Below are positions 18,074 through 27,265 of a stretch of 64,000 bases of DNA, piece by piece. The DNA comes from CBDCMJ01 sp965224325 (GTDB lineage: Bacteria; Chloroflexota; Dehalococcoidia; Lucifugimonadales; UBA3495), in the NCBI GenBank assembly GCA_965224325.1, contig CBDCYT010000018.1, forward strand, positions 16,307 to 80,306. Reading direction: 5' to 3'. Below the pieces are notes generated by a model. The model was given only the letters and a program-made list of their open reading frames with translations. It was not told the DNA's origin and ran no database searches. Made by a program: the position numbers and the translations under genes. Numbering within the stretch: the stretch's first letter is position 1; each line of letters starts with the position of its first letter.

Positions 18074-19502
18074 TACTACAGTTGCAGAAATGTGGTGAGG
18101 AGTTTCAGGCGGCGTCGGTAATGGCAGCGCCGGGCTGTTGCCTGGTGCCGCCGCCTCCACCGGGACCACCGCAGCACTGATTCGTCCGTAGGTTGATGTC
18201 TCCATATCAGCCGGTAGAGCAACCGCCGGACCTCGGGCACCGTCAGGGGTATCAGCTTTTCGTCCAAGCTGGGACAGCCCCCTTTTCCCCCGGACCTCCT
18301 TGTTCCAACGCTTGGCGCCTGACCACCGCCAGGCAGGCGTGGGCCAGCATCGCCAGGGTGATGTGCCGGTACCAGCCATCCCATTTCCGGACTTCATACT
18401 GGTCCAGACCCACCTCTCCCTTGGCCTCCTCAAAGCATTCTTCGATGGTCCAACGAGTTCCGGCCACCCGCACCAGTTCCTCCAGAGTCGTACTCTCTGG
18501 GCCGAAGCAGACGTAATAGGCCAACTCCCCGGGCTTGGCGATGCTGCGCCGGACCAGCAGCCAGTACCCCTTGCCCGGCTCCTTCAGGGGCCGGATCTCC
18601 ACCCGCGCCCAATCGTATACCCGGGGTCCCTTGGCGCCGTCGCCCGCGCTGCGCCGCACCCAGCCGGGTTCCTCCACCCCAGGCGCCAGCCGGTCCGCCC
18701 GCACCTGTCGCCATCCCCGGTCCGTCTCTGCCCACAGCTTCTCGTTGCTCCTGACGGCCAGCACGTGGGGAACGTCTCGCCGCTCCAGCCACAGCCGCAG
18801 GCGGCGGTCGTTGCCGTAGACCTCGTCCCTGGTGACCCAGCCGAAGGGCACTCCCGATTCCAGCGCCCGCTCCAGCATCCGCCGGGCCAGTTGCGGCTTG
18901 GTGCGGAATGCCACTTTCTCAGGCACCCCAGCCTCTCGCCTCCGTTCCAGGTCATCAGCCCACACTCGAGGCAGGTAGAGTTCCCGGTCCAGCAGGGTCC
19001 TCCCCTGGGCAGAGGCGTAGGTCAAAAATACCCCGATCTGGCAGTTCTCGATCCGCCCCGCTGTGCCGCTATACTGCCGCTGCACCCCAACGGACTTGTT
19101 CCCCTTCTTCAGAAATCCCGTCTCGTCCACTACCAGAACTCCATGGACGTCGCCCAGATGCTCCACCACGTAGTCCCTGAGATCGTCGCGAACCAGGTCA
19201 GCGTCCCAGACGTAGGTGGACAGCAGGTGCTGCACCCCATAGGGGGTGGCGTCCCCCGCCTGCTCCGCCAGTTGCCAGCCGTTCTTGCGTTCCACGGGAC
19301 TGAGCAGCCCCCGCAGGTAGTCCAGCGCCCGCCTACGCGGCTCGGGACGCCGGAATCGTCCCGCAATGCACTCGTGTACCCCTTCGATTCCCTTGGCCCA
19401 ACGGGCCACCTCCGCCACATCTTCTATCACACCTGCCACCGCTTCACCTCTCCAGCCCTTGACTGCCTTGATTCTACCCGCCTTTGTTCTGCAACTGTAG
19501 TA
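18074..19502 (-). mobile_element. IS701-family element, copy 2 (1429 bp), inverted
   Basis: Bounded by TACTACAG/CTGTAGTA ends and flanked on both sides by CTAA (18070-18073 and 19503-19506), a matching target duplication. Length and transposase sequence are almost identical to copy 4 (33808-35236), which lies in the opposite orientation. It is therefore a recent transposition product and a substrate for homologous inversion of the intervening 14.3 kb. Confidence 0.92.
18252..19439 (-). CDS. IS701-family transposase (copy 2)
   Basis: DDE transposase of 395 aa with VLVVDETGFLKKGNKSVGVQ, WVTRDEVYGND and TRWTIEECFEEAKG holding the three catalytic acidic residues. Only a few residues differ from copy 4. 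The C-terminal tail KLIPLTVPEVRRLLYRL lies in the -1 frame after GAAAAGGGGG. Expression would start inside the inverted-repeat leader; no promoter was judged. Confidence 0.9.
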   Translation of the reverse strand: MAGVIEDVAEVARWAKGIEGVHECIAGRFRRPEPRRRALDYLRGLLSPVERKNGWQLAEQAGDATPYGVQHLLSTYVWDADLVRDDLRDYVVEHLGDVHGVLVVDETGFLKKGNKSVGVQRQYSGTAGRIENCQIGVFLTYASAQGRTLLDRELYLPRVWADDLERRREAGVPEKVAFRTKPQLARRMLERALESGVPFGWVTRDEVYGNDRRLRLWLERRDVPHVLAVRSNEKLWAETDRGWRQVRADRLAPGVEEPGWVRRSAGDGAKGPRVYDWARVEIRPLKEPGKGYWLLVRRSIAKPGELAYYVCFGPESTTLEELVRVAGTRWTIEECFEEAKGEVGLDQYEVRKWDGWYRHITLAMLAHACLAVVRRQALEQGGPGEKGAVPAWTKS

Positions 19503-19727
19503 CTAAGGGGCTATAACTCTACTCTGCACACACCGAATGGCACCCCAAGTCTCAAAATGCAGGCAGTTGGAGGCTACATTAGGGATACTCTGAACAAGTT
19601 CGTGGATTGCGCCTAGCCAGATAGGGAATACAGTCGTGTTGACGACTTATTCAGTCTTGCGAATCCTACGACCTTTCAGGTCCCGAATCGTTCAATTCGA
19701 CCGCCCACGAGTACCGGAGTTTTTGGT
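19503..19727. other. Short gene-free stretch between IS701 copy 2 and a recombinase fragment
   Basis: About 225 bp with no convincing reading frame, repeat or hairpin. It begins with the CTAA target duplication of copy 2. It probably represents the deletion scar that removed the catalytic N-terminal part of the following recombinase. Confidence 0.5.
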
Positions 19728-20950
19728 GTTGATTGGATAACTGATAAGCTTGCTCAAGAGGTTCTCCGGGGGATGCGGGAGGCCGCCACTCGCGGCTTCT
19801 GGATGACCACCTACGCCCCCTACGGCTACAAGCGGGTCTACGTCCAGGACGGAATCAAGAAGCGCCCCAAGCTGGAGCTCAACCCGCCCGCCGACGCCGT
19901 GGTCAAGCGCGTCTTCGACATGGTGCTACAGGGCAAGAGCATCCTCGACGTGACCAAGACCCTCAACGCCGAGGGCATCCCCACCACCAACGGCAAGAAG
20001 TGGCTCAAGACCACCATTCACACCATGCTCGACCACGAAGCCTACACCGGCACCCTGGTCTGGGGAGCAAAAGCCAAGGACGGCGCGCCGCCGGTGCGTG
20101 TTGAGAACGCCCATCCCGCCATCGTCTCCAAGCGGGATTTCCAACGGGCCAGGAAGTTGCTGGCGTCCCGCGCCCCCAAGAAGATGAACCCCCGCCGGGC
20201 CTCCAGCCCCTACCTGCTCAGCGGCCTGGTCAAGTGCGAGACCTGTGGCAAGGCCATGACCGCTGCCGAGGCCAAGAGCGGCAGGTACACCTACTACATC
20301 TGCCACTCCCTGCTCAAGCGGGGCAAGGGAACCTGCGAGACCCCCAGGCTCAACGCCAAGAACTTCGAGAAGCTCATCGTCAACGAGATCAGGGAGAACG
20401 TCCTCACCGAGTCCAACATCCGCGACCTGGTGAAGCTGCTGGACGAGGAGATGGACGGGGTGGCCCGCGAACAGCGGGAGCGGTTGGAGACCATCGAGGA
20501 GGAGCTTGAGGACGTAAAGAAGCGGCTGGGCCGCATCTGGCAGGTAATCGAGACCACCGACATCGAGATGGCCGACGCCTCGGAGCGCATCAGGGAGCAC
20601 CGGGAGCGCAAGGAGAAGCTGGAGATCGCCGCCGAGGAGGCGCGGGCGCTTTTGTCGGACCGGCGTCAGTTCTTGGACAGCGCCGACACCATCGCCGCCT
20701 TCGCCGCCGAGATGAGCGAGTTCCTCAAGACCAGCGAACTGACCGAGACCAAGGCTTTCGTGAGGTCTTTCGTCAAGGAGATCGTGGTCAAGCCCGGCAG
20801 GGCCGCCATTGTTTACTCGATACCCACGCCGGATGACTCTCCGGCAGGTGGTGCGGACGCTGCGGAGATCGCCCTAAACGGGGGTGTTATGAATTCGGTA
20901 CGTCATGGTGGGCCGGACTGGACGAAATCAAGAACCGAGGCCGATTCCGA
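19728..20950 (+). pseudogene. Serine recombinase (large type), N-terminally truncated
   Basis: Reading starts abruptly at sequence equivalent to the end of the catalytic domain (LAQEVLRGMREAATRGFW), so the N-terminal resolvase domain with the active-site serine is absent. Present are the recombinase domain (YKRVYVQDGIKKRPKLEL), the zinc ribbon (CETCGKAMTAAEAKSG with its second Cys pair) and a long coiled coil (about 20440-20760). The true C-terminus is unclear because the frame runs on into the antisense of the next gene; a motif GGPDWTKSRT near 20905-20935 also occurs at the window end. It converges with the intact recombinase at 20903-22474. Confidence 0.75.
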
Positions 20951-22474
20951 CGTCACCCCGTCCCTCGGCATGGGGATGGTGTACGTCAAAACTGCCTCGT
21001 CCTCAACGATCTCGATGCCCTGCACGAAGTTGCGAATCAGGGCCTTCCGCTCGGGGAAGGTCCCTTCCTGGAGGAACTCCCGGAAGTCCGCCACGTACCC
21101 CTTGATCTCCTTGCTGGTGGGCAGTTCCGCCCTCCGCTGCTCCAACTGGGCCTCGGCCTCCTCCCGCGCCGCCGTGAGCTGGTCCTGGCGGGCCTTCAGG
21201 GACAGGATGCGGGGCGACAGCACCTCGATGGGCAACTGCTTGGTCTCCAGGGCCTGGTAGAGGTTCTCCAACCGGGTGTCAACGTCGGAAAGCTCGGCGC
21301 TGATGGCCGACAGCCTGCCGTTGACCTCACCGGCGATGTTGTCGATCTCCTCGGCAACCATAGTCACCAGTTCGGTGATGGTCTCCTCGGTGAGTATCCG
21401 CTCCCTCACCTTCTCGATCACCAGGTTCTCGACCTTCGTGGCGTTCAGGTAGCGGGCGGTGCAGGCCCCGGCTCCCTCGCGGAACAGGCTGGCGCAGACG
21501 TAGTAAGCGAACTGGCCGCTCTTGGCTCCCTGAGCCGAGTAGGGCTTGCCGCAAACACCGCAGCGGAGCAAGCCGCTCAGTAGATACTGGCTGCCCACCC
21601 TGGCGGGCCGCTGCAACGTGGGCGCCCGCTCGTGGAGTCCCTGCTGCACGAGGTCGAAGGTTTCACGGGACACCAGGGCGGGCCAGGCGTTCTCCACCCT
21701 CACCGGCTCCTGGGCCTTCTCGTCCTTGCTCTTGACGCCCCAGACGGCAGTTCCCGTATAGGCTTCATTGGTCAAGAGGTAGTGGACGATGTTCTTCTGC
21801 CAGCGCCTTCCCCGGTTGGTGATGCCCCTACCGTTCAGCTCCTTGCAGATTTCCTTCAGCCCGTTGCCCCGGCGGGAACTCTCGAATATCTCCTTCACTA
21901 TGGGCGCGGCCACCGGGTCAACCTCCAGGGTGGGGCGGTCCTTCACCCCGTCGCTGACCTTGATGCGGTTGTAGCCGAAGGGCGCCCTTGAGGCCAGGAA
22001 GTAACCCCTTGAGGCCGATTCCCGCATACCCCGGACAACCTCTTGAGCAAGATTTTCCGAGTAAAATTCGTCCACGCTCTCGATGATGGCCTCCATCAGC
22101 TTGCCGGTGGGGGAGTCGTCGGCGTGCTCGGTGATGGAGACTACTCTAATGCCCTTCCGCCGCAGCATGGACTTGAAGGCCACGGCGTGCTCCCGCTTGC
22201 GGGTGAACCTTGAGAACTTCCAGACCAAGATGACCTGGAAAGGGGCCGTAGCCTTGCCGCCCTCGTCGATCATCAGGCGGAACTGGGGCCGGTCGGCGAT
22301 GCGGCCGCTCTCGGCCTCGTCCACGTACTCGCGGGCCACGGTGTACCCATTGGCTTTGGCGAAGTCCCGCAGCGCCCGAAGCTGGGCGGCCACCGACAAA
22401 TCCACGTCCTGTCGGTCGCTGGAGACCCGGGCGTAGAGGGCCGCCGGGGTAAGGGGTTGCACCTGTTTCATCAT
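20903..22474 (-). CDS. Large serine recombinase / site-specific integrase (523 aa)
   Basis: Complete domain order: resolvase-type catalytic domain with active serine in YARVSSDRQDVDLS (about residues 14-27) and FQVILVWKFSRFTR; recombinase domain (GYNRIKVSDGVKDRP); zinc ribbon (LLRCGVCGKPYSAQGAK); and a C-terminal coiled coil about residues 380-470. Such enzymes integrate or excise phages and mobile islands at short att sites. GAGAGGACAGC precedes the start. The end lies over a sequence shared with the recombinase tail at 63923-64000, which may mark an attachment region. The gene appears intact. Confidence 0.9.
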   Translation of the reverse strand: MMKQVQPLTPAALYARVSSDRQDVDLSVAAQLRALRDFAKANGYTVAREYVDEAESGRIADRPQFRLMIDEGGKATAPFQVILVWKFSRFTRKREHAVAFKSMLRRKGIRVVSITEHADDSPTGKLMEAIIESVDEFYSENLAQEVVRGMRESASRGYFLASRAPFGYNRIKVSDGVKDRPTLEVDPVAAPIVKEIFESSRRGNGLKEICKELNGRGITNRGRRWQKNIVHYLLTNEAYTGTAVWGVKSKDEKAQEPVRVENAWPALVSRETFDLVQQGLHERAPTLQRPARVGSQYLLSGLLRCGVCGKPYSAQGAKSGQFAYYVCASLFREGAGACTARYLNATKVENLVIEKVRERILTEETITELVTMVAEEIDNIAGEVNGRLSAISAELSDVDTRLENLYQALETKQLPIEVLSPRILSLKARQDQLTAAREEAEAQLEQRRAELPTSKEIKGYVADFREFLQEGTFPERKALIRNFVQGIEIVEDEAVLTYTIPMPRDGVTSESASVLDFVQSGPP

Positions 22475-22643
22475 GCTGTCCTCTCTTTTTTGACGTTGTG
22501 GACACTTACTGAGTCTTACCCAGTATCATGAAACATGCGGCCAGCCGTTGTCAAGGATCAACTGTCAGTGGTCGACGGGGGGCGATCTGTCTACTTTCCA
22601 TCTTGGACCCGGTTCACAGTGCCAAGGTGGTTCCAGCCGTCCA

Positions 22644-23670
22644 TTAACCGCCCAGGTCGTAACGGCATTGTACGTAGCCTAGCCAGTTATCAAATCGATT
22701 CTCGGTGTCGTGATTCTTCACCCATGCAACCCATTCCTGGTGCGTAAACACGGCAAATCTGGCCCGACCGTTGAACATCCCTCCCCATTCCCTCAGACCG
22801 CCCATTTTCCTCCTCCGTAGGCCAGCATCCAGCGTGTCGTTTCGGGCGTCCACCGCGACCACGGACACCACCAAGTTGTACTTCCCAGATCGTGCGATTC
22901 CCTCGGCCAGAGCTTGCTGGCGGAACAGTTGGGAACCGCCCCTGGCCGCAGGGCAGTGGGGAAGATTGCCTAAAGCTTTCTCATCAACGATGGGCGCCAG
23001 GTGTTCCCAGTAACTCCTGCCCCAGGCCGGATGGTGCTGGTGGCATTGATTGGCGTAGTCATTCAGGATATTTAGCGGATGGTTGCAACGGTCCGGGTCG
23101 GGATTGTCTGGTAGTCGGCTTCTATTCCGGTGCCTACGGCCAGAGCAGTCGTAGAAGCTATCCTCCGCGAGTTTGCTCTCTACCAAGACCAGCCCTGTAC
23201 ACCCGTTTGCCACTATCCCAAGGTCCGGCGAGGTCTGCCCGGAGCCTCTTCTTCCTCCCGATTCCCCCAACAAGGACGACGGATGCAGGGCGCCATTCTC
23301 AGCGTACTCCAGGTCGATTGCTTCCACCGAATCGATCTCGGATGCAACGTAGTTTTTCAGAAAGGCGGCGAACAATCCCCGGCTGTAGGCGGAAGTCCTG
23401 AATGGGAAATACAGGTTGGCGCATAGAATCCAGGAGCTGTTGAGGTGGTGCGCAAACCGATTTTTTTGAACGCGGGTCTTCTTTAAGGTACTCTGGCAGC
23501 GAGTTACCGTTCCCTCGACCTATGCCAGGCCAAAGACCTTCTTCCCAAAGACGACTTGGTAGAGTCCAAGGACGTGAACCGCCCCCCCACAGTCCACTCA
23601 CCTGAGATTCAATATGGGTTTTGCGCCACTCGATTTGGTAGTCCTTCATCCACTGGTCGAATGACTCCAT
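22644..23670 (-). pseudogene. PD-(D/E)XK restriction-endonuclease-like gene (PGN_0703-like), frameshifted in an A7 run
   Basis: The first part (23670 leftward, MESFDQWMKDYQIEWRKTH) and the second part (HHLNSSWILCANLYFPF, then FAAFLKNYVASEIDSVEA, to 22644) are in different frames. The switch falls at a run of seven A on the coding strand (23461-23467). The nuclease core is readable in the second part: SPDLGIVANGCTGLVLVESK with Asp, Glu and Lys. The best family match by eye is PGN_0703-type putative endonucleases. One base gained or lost in the run would give an intact protein of about 342 aa, so phase variation or sequencing error are alternatives to permanent loss. Confidence 0.65.
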
Positions 23671-23676
23671 CCCCTT

Positions 23677-24081
23677 TTACCTCCCCAGCGCCGACAGGAA
23701 CCGGGGCGCATTGACAATCCTCGCGCCCTGTTGTTCCCCGATGGGCAGAAGATGCCTTCGGTCGCCGGTCACCAGATAGTCGGCGGACGCTGCTACTGCG
23801 CACTCCAACACCCGGTTGTCGGCGTGGCCGCCTTCGATCACTTCCGCAAGCCGTGGGGGTTCGATGACGGTGGCGGCGTTCTCAATGACTCGGATCGCCT
23901 GGGCTGTACGTTCCTCCTCCCAACCGAACTTGCGCTTCAGCACCCCGGCGATCTCCTCCAGGATGAATAGCGACAGATAGAACTCGAATCGTCCCCGCAG
24001 GGCCAGTTCCAACACCAATCGCTCGTTGCCGGGGAAGTTCAGGGCGGAGATTATCACGTTGGTATCCAGGACCACCCTCAT
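23677..24081 (-). CDS. PIN-domain toxin of a toxin-antitoxin pair (134 aa)
   Basis: Starts MRVVLDTNVIISALNFPGNE, with the first PIN Asp and the DTNV motif. Further acidic sites lie in EEIAGVLKRKF, HADNRVLECAVAASADYLVT and GDRRHLLP. This is the COG1569-like group of VapC-related RNases that cleave RNA. It follows the RHH antitoxin gene by 2 bp on the same strand, the usual antitoxin-first order. Intact. Confidence 0.88.
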   Translation of the reverse strand: MRVVLDTNVIISALNFPGNERLVLELALRGRFEFYLSLFILEEIAGVLKRKFGWEEERTAQAIRVIENAATVIEPPRLAEVIEGGHADNRVLECAVAASADYLVTGDRRHLLPIGEQQGARIVNAPRFLSALGR

Positions 24082-24083
24082 GG

Positions 24084-24335
24084 TCAGGACCGGCCCACCT
24101 CGGCCCGGTATTCTTCAACCAGACCGGCCACGTTCTCGGGGCCGATACCCTGCGCCCTAGCCCGTTCCTCGCCGTATTGGAGCAGTTGACGCCACTCGCA
24201 CTCCTCAATGTAGCGGATCACCGCCTCCCGCAGGAACTTGCTCCTGGACCGGCCCTGCTGCTGCATCACTTCGTCCAACCGCTCCGCCATTTCCGGAGGC
24301 AATGAGAAGGTGATGGTCTTGGTTGATCTTGGCAT
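24084..24335 (-). CDS. Ribbon-helix-helix (CopG-like) antitoxin (83 aa)
   Basis: The N-terminus KTITFSLPPEMAERLDEVMQ, then GRSRSKFLREAVIRYI, is a canonical ribbon-helix-helix DNA-binding domain. The C-terminal segment would wrap the PIN toxin. As first gene of the pair it would bind the promoter and neutralise the toxin. The gap to the toxin gene is 2 bp. Confidence 0.88.
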   Translation of the reverse strand: MPRSTKTITFSLPPEMAERLDEVMQQQGRSRSKFLREAVIRYIEECEWRQLLQYGEERARAQGIGPENVAGLVEEYRAEVGRS

Positions 24336-24427
24336 CGTTGCACCTTGTTAACGAGTCTTACTGAGATATTGGGCTACCGGCGCAAGCCTGTCAACCGCCT
24401 TCCGGCCCCAGAACTAGCTCGTGACTG

Positions 24428-24679
24428 TCACTCAGAGCCGCCGCCTTCGGGAATTGCTCGCTCACCGTGATTGCGTACCGGCGGCGGGCCGGGAGCGGCG
24501 GCACTGCACCGTTCCGCCTGCCGCCGCAGGTGGGCGCGGGCGATGATCCTGGCCAGGATGCGCAGCCCCTGCCGCATCGTTGCCCGCCGCTCCGCCGTGT
24601 AAACCGGCGAATCAGCAAGGGCGTTGTCGGCTCCCCTTTCGGTCCGGTTCCTGTGGGGCTTGTCTTTGTTGTTTCGCAT
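24428..24679 (-). CDS. Small basic hypothetical protein (83 aa)
   Basis: ATG 24679 is preceded by GGGGGAGGG at good spacing. The middle of the protein (MRQGLRILARIIARAHLRRQ) forms one long amphipathic, Arg-rich helix and looks conserved in style, while the C-terminus is low in complexity. No family recognised. The overlapping longer frame 24391-24786 is low-complexity and was rejected. Confidence 0.45.
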   Translation of the reverse strand: MRNNKDKPHRNRTERGADNALADSPVYTAERRATMRQGLRILARIIARAHLRRQAERCSAAAPGPPPVRNHGERAIPEGGGSE

Positions 24680-24833
24680 CTATTCCCTCCCCCGGTTGCC
24701 GGCGTCAATTGCCCGCCGGAACCGGCCTTTGCCTTCCAGTCTGACGGGCGGCTGTTCCGGCACAAACCCCTTGAAAGGTGGTTCATCCATGAACCGCCCT
24801 ATAGGGTTTCAGGTGCCACGCCCCGATTGTGAT

Positions 24834-25010
24834 GTCATAGACGTGTACAGGGATTCGGATTTGGGGCGGGACAGGGCAGGGGGCCGGTTTCGTAGCTGAA
24901 AACGGGGGAAATCAGGGGGTTTTGGGGCCAATTCAGGCAACACTATTTGGGAAGGGCTGGTTCCAGGGCCATGGGGCAGGGCCAGATACGAAATGTTCCA
25001 CGTGGAACAT
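24834..25010 (+). repeat. GTGTACAGG-type long repeat, copy A
   Basis: The unit begins near GACGTGTACAGGGATT and continues with TTCGTAGCTGAAA, a G-run with AAAT, and CAACACT.TTTGG near GGTTCCAG. It is followed by the parS-like palindrome. It aligns by eye, with gaps, to copies at about 25212 and 27027. No coding potential is seen. Confidence 0.45.
24993..25010. promoter_or_regulatory. parS-like palindrome
   Basis: The 18-bp perfect palindrome ATGTTCCACGTGGAACAT contains TGTTCCACGTGGAACA, which fits the ParB-binding parS consensus TGTTNCACGTGNAACA on both arms. No parA or parB gene is in the window. A single match could be a chromosomal parS, a relic of a plasmid or integrative element, or a chance palindrome. 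Confidence 0.5.
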
Positions 25011-25149
25011 GGGGATTCCGGGGGTGATGGGGCACGGCCCTATTGGAGATGGGGCATTTGGAACATGGGGGAGGGCCGGGCCGGATGATCCGTCCGGGAG
25101 GGCCGGGAGATGGTTTCCACGGCCCGGCCGGCCTGCGGGCGGCCCGTAT

Positions 25150-25189
25150 GCCACATAAGGGGTGACGCGCGCGTCACCCCTTATGTGGC
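25150..25189. repeat. 40-bp perfect palindrome
   Basis: Left arm GCCACATAAGGGG, centre TGACGCGCGCGTCA (itself palindromic) and right arm CCCCTTATGTGGC give 20 bp of perfect dyad with no loop. A no-loop palindrome of this length is unusual outside binding sites for dimeric proteins, replication or recombination sites. It lies in the gene-poor region, between repeat copies A and B. Confidence 0.9.
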
Positions 25190-25211
25190 GCGGGGTTTTC
25201 GGCGGCGGCAA

Positions 25212-25390
25212 GTATGTCATACCCGTGTACAGGGATTGGCATTTGGTGGACAGTTGTCCAAAGTGTCCGTTTCAAACGTGAAATCGGGGGGAATAGGCCC
25301 CTACAGGACGTATTCAGCGAGCACTTTGGTTCCAGAGCAACCTCCAGCCCCGTTGGACAGTGCCAGGAACGAAATCGGACAGTTGTCCAG
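25212..25390 (+). repeat. GTGTACAGG-type long repeat, copy B
   Basis: Begins CCGTGTACAGGGATT, continues with GTGAAATCGGGGG and AGCACTTTGGTTCCAGAGC, and contains the palindrome GGACAGTTGTCC twice (near 25250 and 25376). Overall plan as in copies A and C, but with its own pair of internal palindromes. Confidence 0.45.
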
Positions 25391-27026
25391 CGGACGGGGG
25401 CCGGGCGGAATGGTTGGCCGAGGCCGGGAGTGCTGCCCGGCGGGTCTGGGCAGGCAGCGGGGGCGGTTGCGGCGGGAATGGTCAGGGTGCGGGGGAGTCC
25501 GGCGCTGTCGTTCTCAGCGGCGGGACCTCCGGCAGGCAGGCGAACCGGCGCAATTCCTCGGCGGTCGGCGGGGATGTGCAGGACCAAGGCGGCAGAGACG
25601 GGCTGGCAGACGCAGGCGAGGACGTGGCGAGGCTCCAGGAGCGGCGCAGTCCTACGTCATTACGTGTCAGACCTGACGCGTCAAACACGTCAGCAGGCTG
25701 CACGGGGTGAACGGAGTGCGGGTCGGGCGTCCGGCGCGGGGGCCGGCCGGGGCGAGGGTTCTGCAACAAAATGCACCCAGTTTCGTCTTTTGTGGTCTGA
25801 CAGGGTTGGAGCACCGGCAATCACGTTGGGTTGAAGGCCCTCTACAGGAAGTCCTGGGGACGGAGTTTTGGACAAAGTGCAATTCTGTCCAGGCAGTGTA
25901 ATGGCAGCCGGGCGGCGGGGTAAGGCGGCGTCAGGCGGCATACGTCACGCGACACTTCACGCCCGTCAGGCAGGTGCGGGCCGAAACCGGGACCGGCGCG
26001 GTGGGAGAGGGCGGGAATATGGCCCATGCCCACGGCGGGACCGGCGTGATTACCAGCGGGGACCGGAGCGGGAGTGGGCCGCCGGTGCGTTGGCTGCGGG
26101 GTAAAGCCTCCTTCCCGCCTGGCGCGCCGTGGCGGGGTAGAACAGGAAAAGACAAACGGCTAAGCGTGCGGCGCGGGGATGATCCGGGTTGTCGCCAAGC
26201 TGAATCACGTTGGCGAAGGCCCTCTACCGGACTCTGGCGGCAACGGCTATGGTTTAGCCCCTGTCCCGCAGGGGATTGGCAGGCCCGGCTGGTGGCATTC
26301 GCAATGTTGCCAGTGGTTTGGGCGGGCAGCATGTCCCGTTGGTTGACGCCGGGGGTGGGCTAGCGGCGGCGGCGGTGCGCCGGGGCTGTGCTGTGCGTCG
26401 GAGCTGCTCCGGGCTGGGTTGCCGGAGCGATGGCAGGAGGCGGTCTCCGGGATGCTTGATAGTTGGCAAGCCTCAGCAGCAATCCGGCGGGCAATTGTGG
26501 GCGTCGCTGGCGTTGACGGCGTAGTGGCAGGGGGACGGGCCGACGAAGCGGTCAAGCACGGCAAGGGCAAACTACAACCGCTCCGGCGCGGTTTTCACAG
26601 TGGCAGCCCTGTAAGGGAAAATGAAAGACGTTGCAGAATGCAATCGTGGCGGTTTCCAACGGGAATCGGGCGGGATTGGGAGTCCGGGACGGCGATTTAG
26701 CCAAGGACTTTTTCGCGGCTCGGTGTCAACCTGATTGCGGTGATTGTATTGCAGGAATTGCACTCTTGGGGCGCGGGTGACGTGTGCTGGAGTTGCGGCG
26801 CCGGACGCGGCTGCTGCCAGTCCCGGTCGGTGGCAGGTTGACGCGGCGGGAAACATCGTGCCGCACGAAAGGCTCCACGTCCTTGTTGAGAGTCCAGGCC
26901 GGCGCTGGCGGCGCAGCGGCCCCTGACGAGCGTGAATATCCCCGGCCTGATGACCCTGAATATCGCCAGGCGGGGGTGAGCGCACCCCCCCTTTGAGGGC
27001 GCGGGATTTGCGGGGTCCGGCTCGAC

Positions 27027-27265
27027 GTTATGGACGTGTACAGGAATTTGGACTTGGACTGCATCGGTAGACAGGGGAGGATTCGTAGCTAAAATGGGGG
27101 GAATTCGCCCATTTGAGCCCTATTCCTGCAAACACTTTGAGTCCAGAGCGTATTCCGGGGCGGGGGTGCATCGGCCCCGTTTGAGCGGTACATTTTGCAC
27201 CCCGGCGAAATCGGGAGAGGGGTGCAAGGCCCCTATTGGAAAAGTACATTTTGCACCCCCAGGGG
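27027..27265 (+). repeat. GTGTACAGG-type long repeat, copy C
   Basis: Begins GACGTGTACAGGAATT, continues with TTCGTAGCTAAAATGGGGG and AAACACTTTGAGTCCAGAGC, and contains GTACATTTTGCACC twice (near 27190 and 27243). It shares order and short blocks with copies A and B, while the paired internal motif differs in each copy. Confidence 0.45.

Noticed and set aside
20905..21260. C-terminal extension of the truncated recombinase frame
   Set aside because: Beyond about 20950 the frame is antisense to the intact recombinase and carries no recombinase-like sequence.
25214..25834. 206-aa ORF in the gene-poor region
   Set aside because: Gly/Arg-rich, overlapped by equally long frames on both strands, and runs through the non-coding repeat B.
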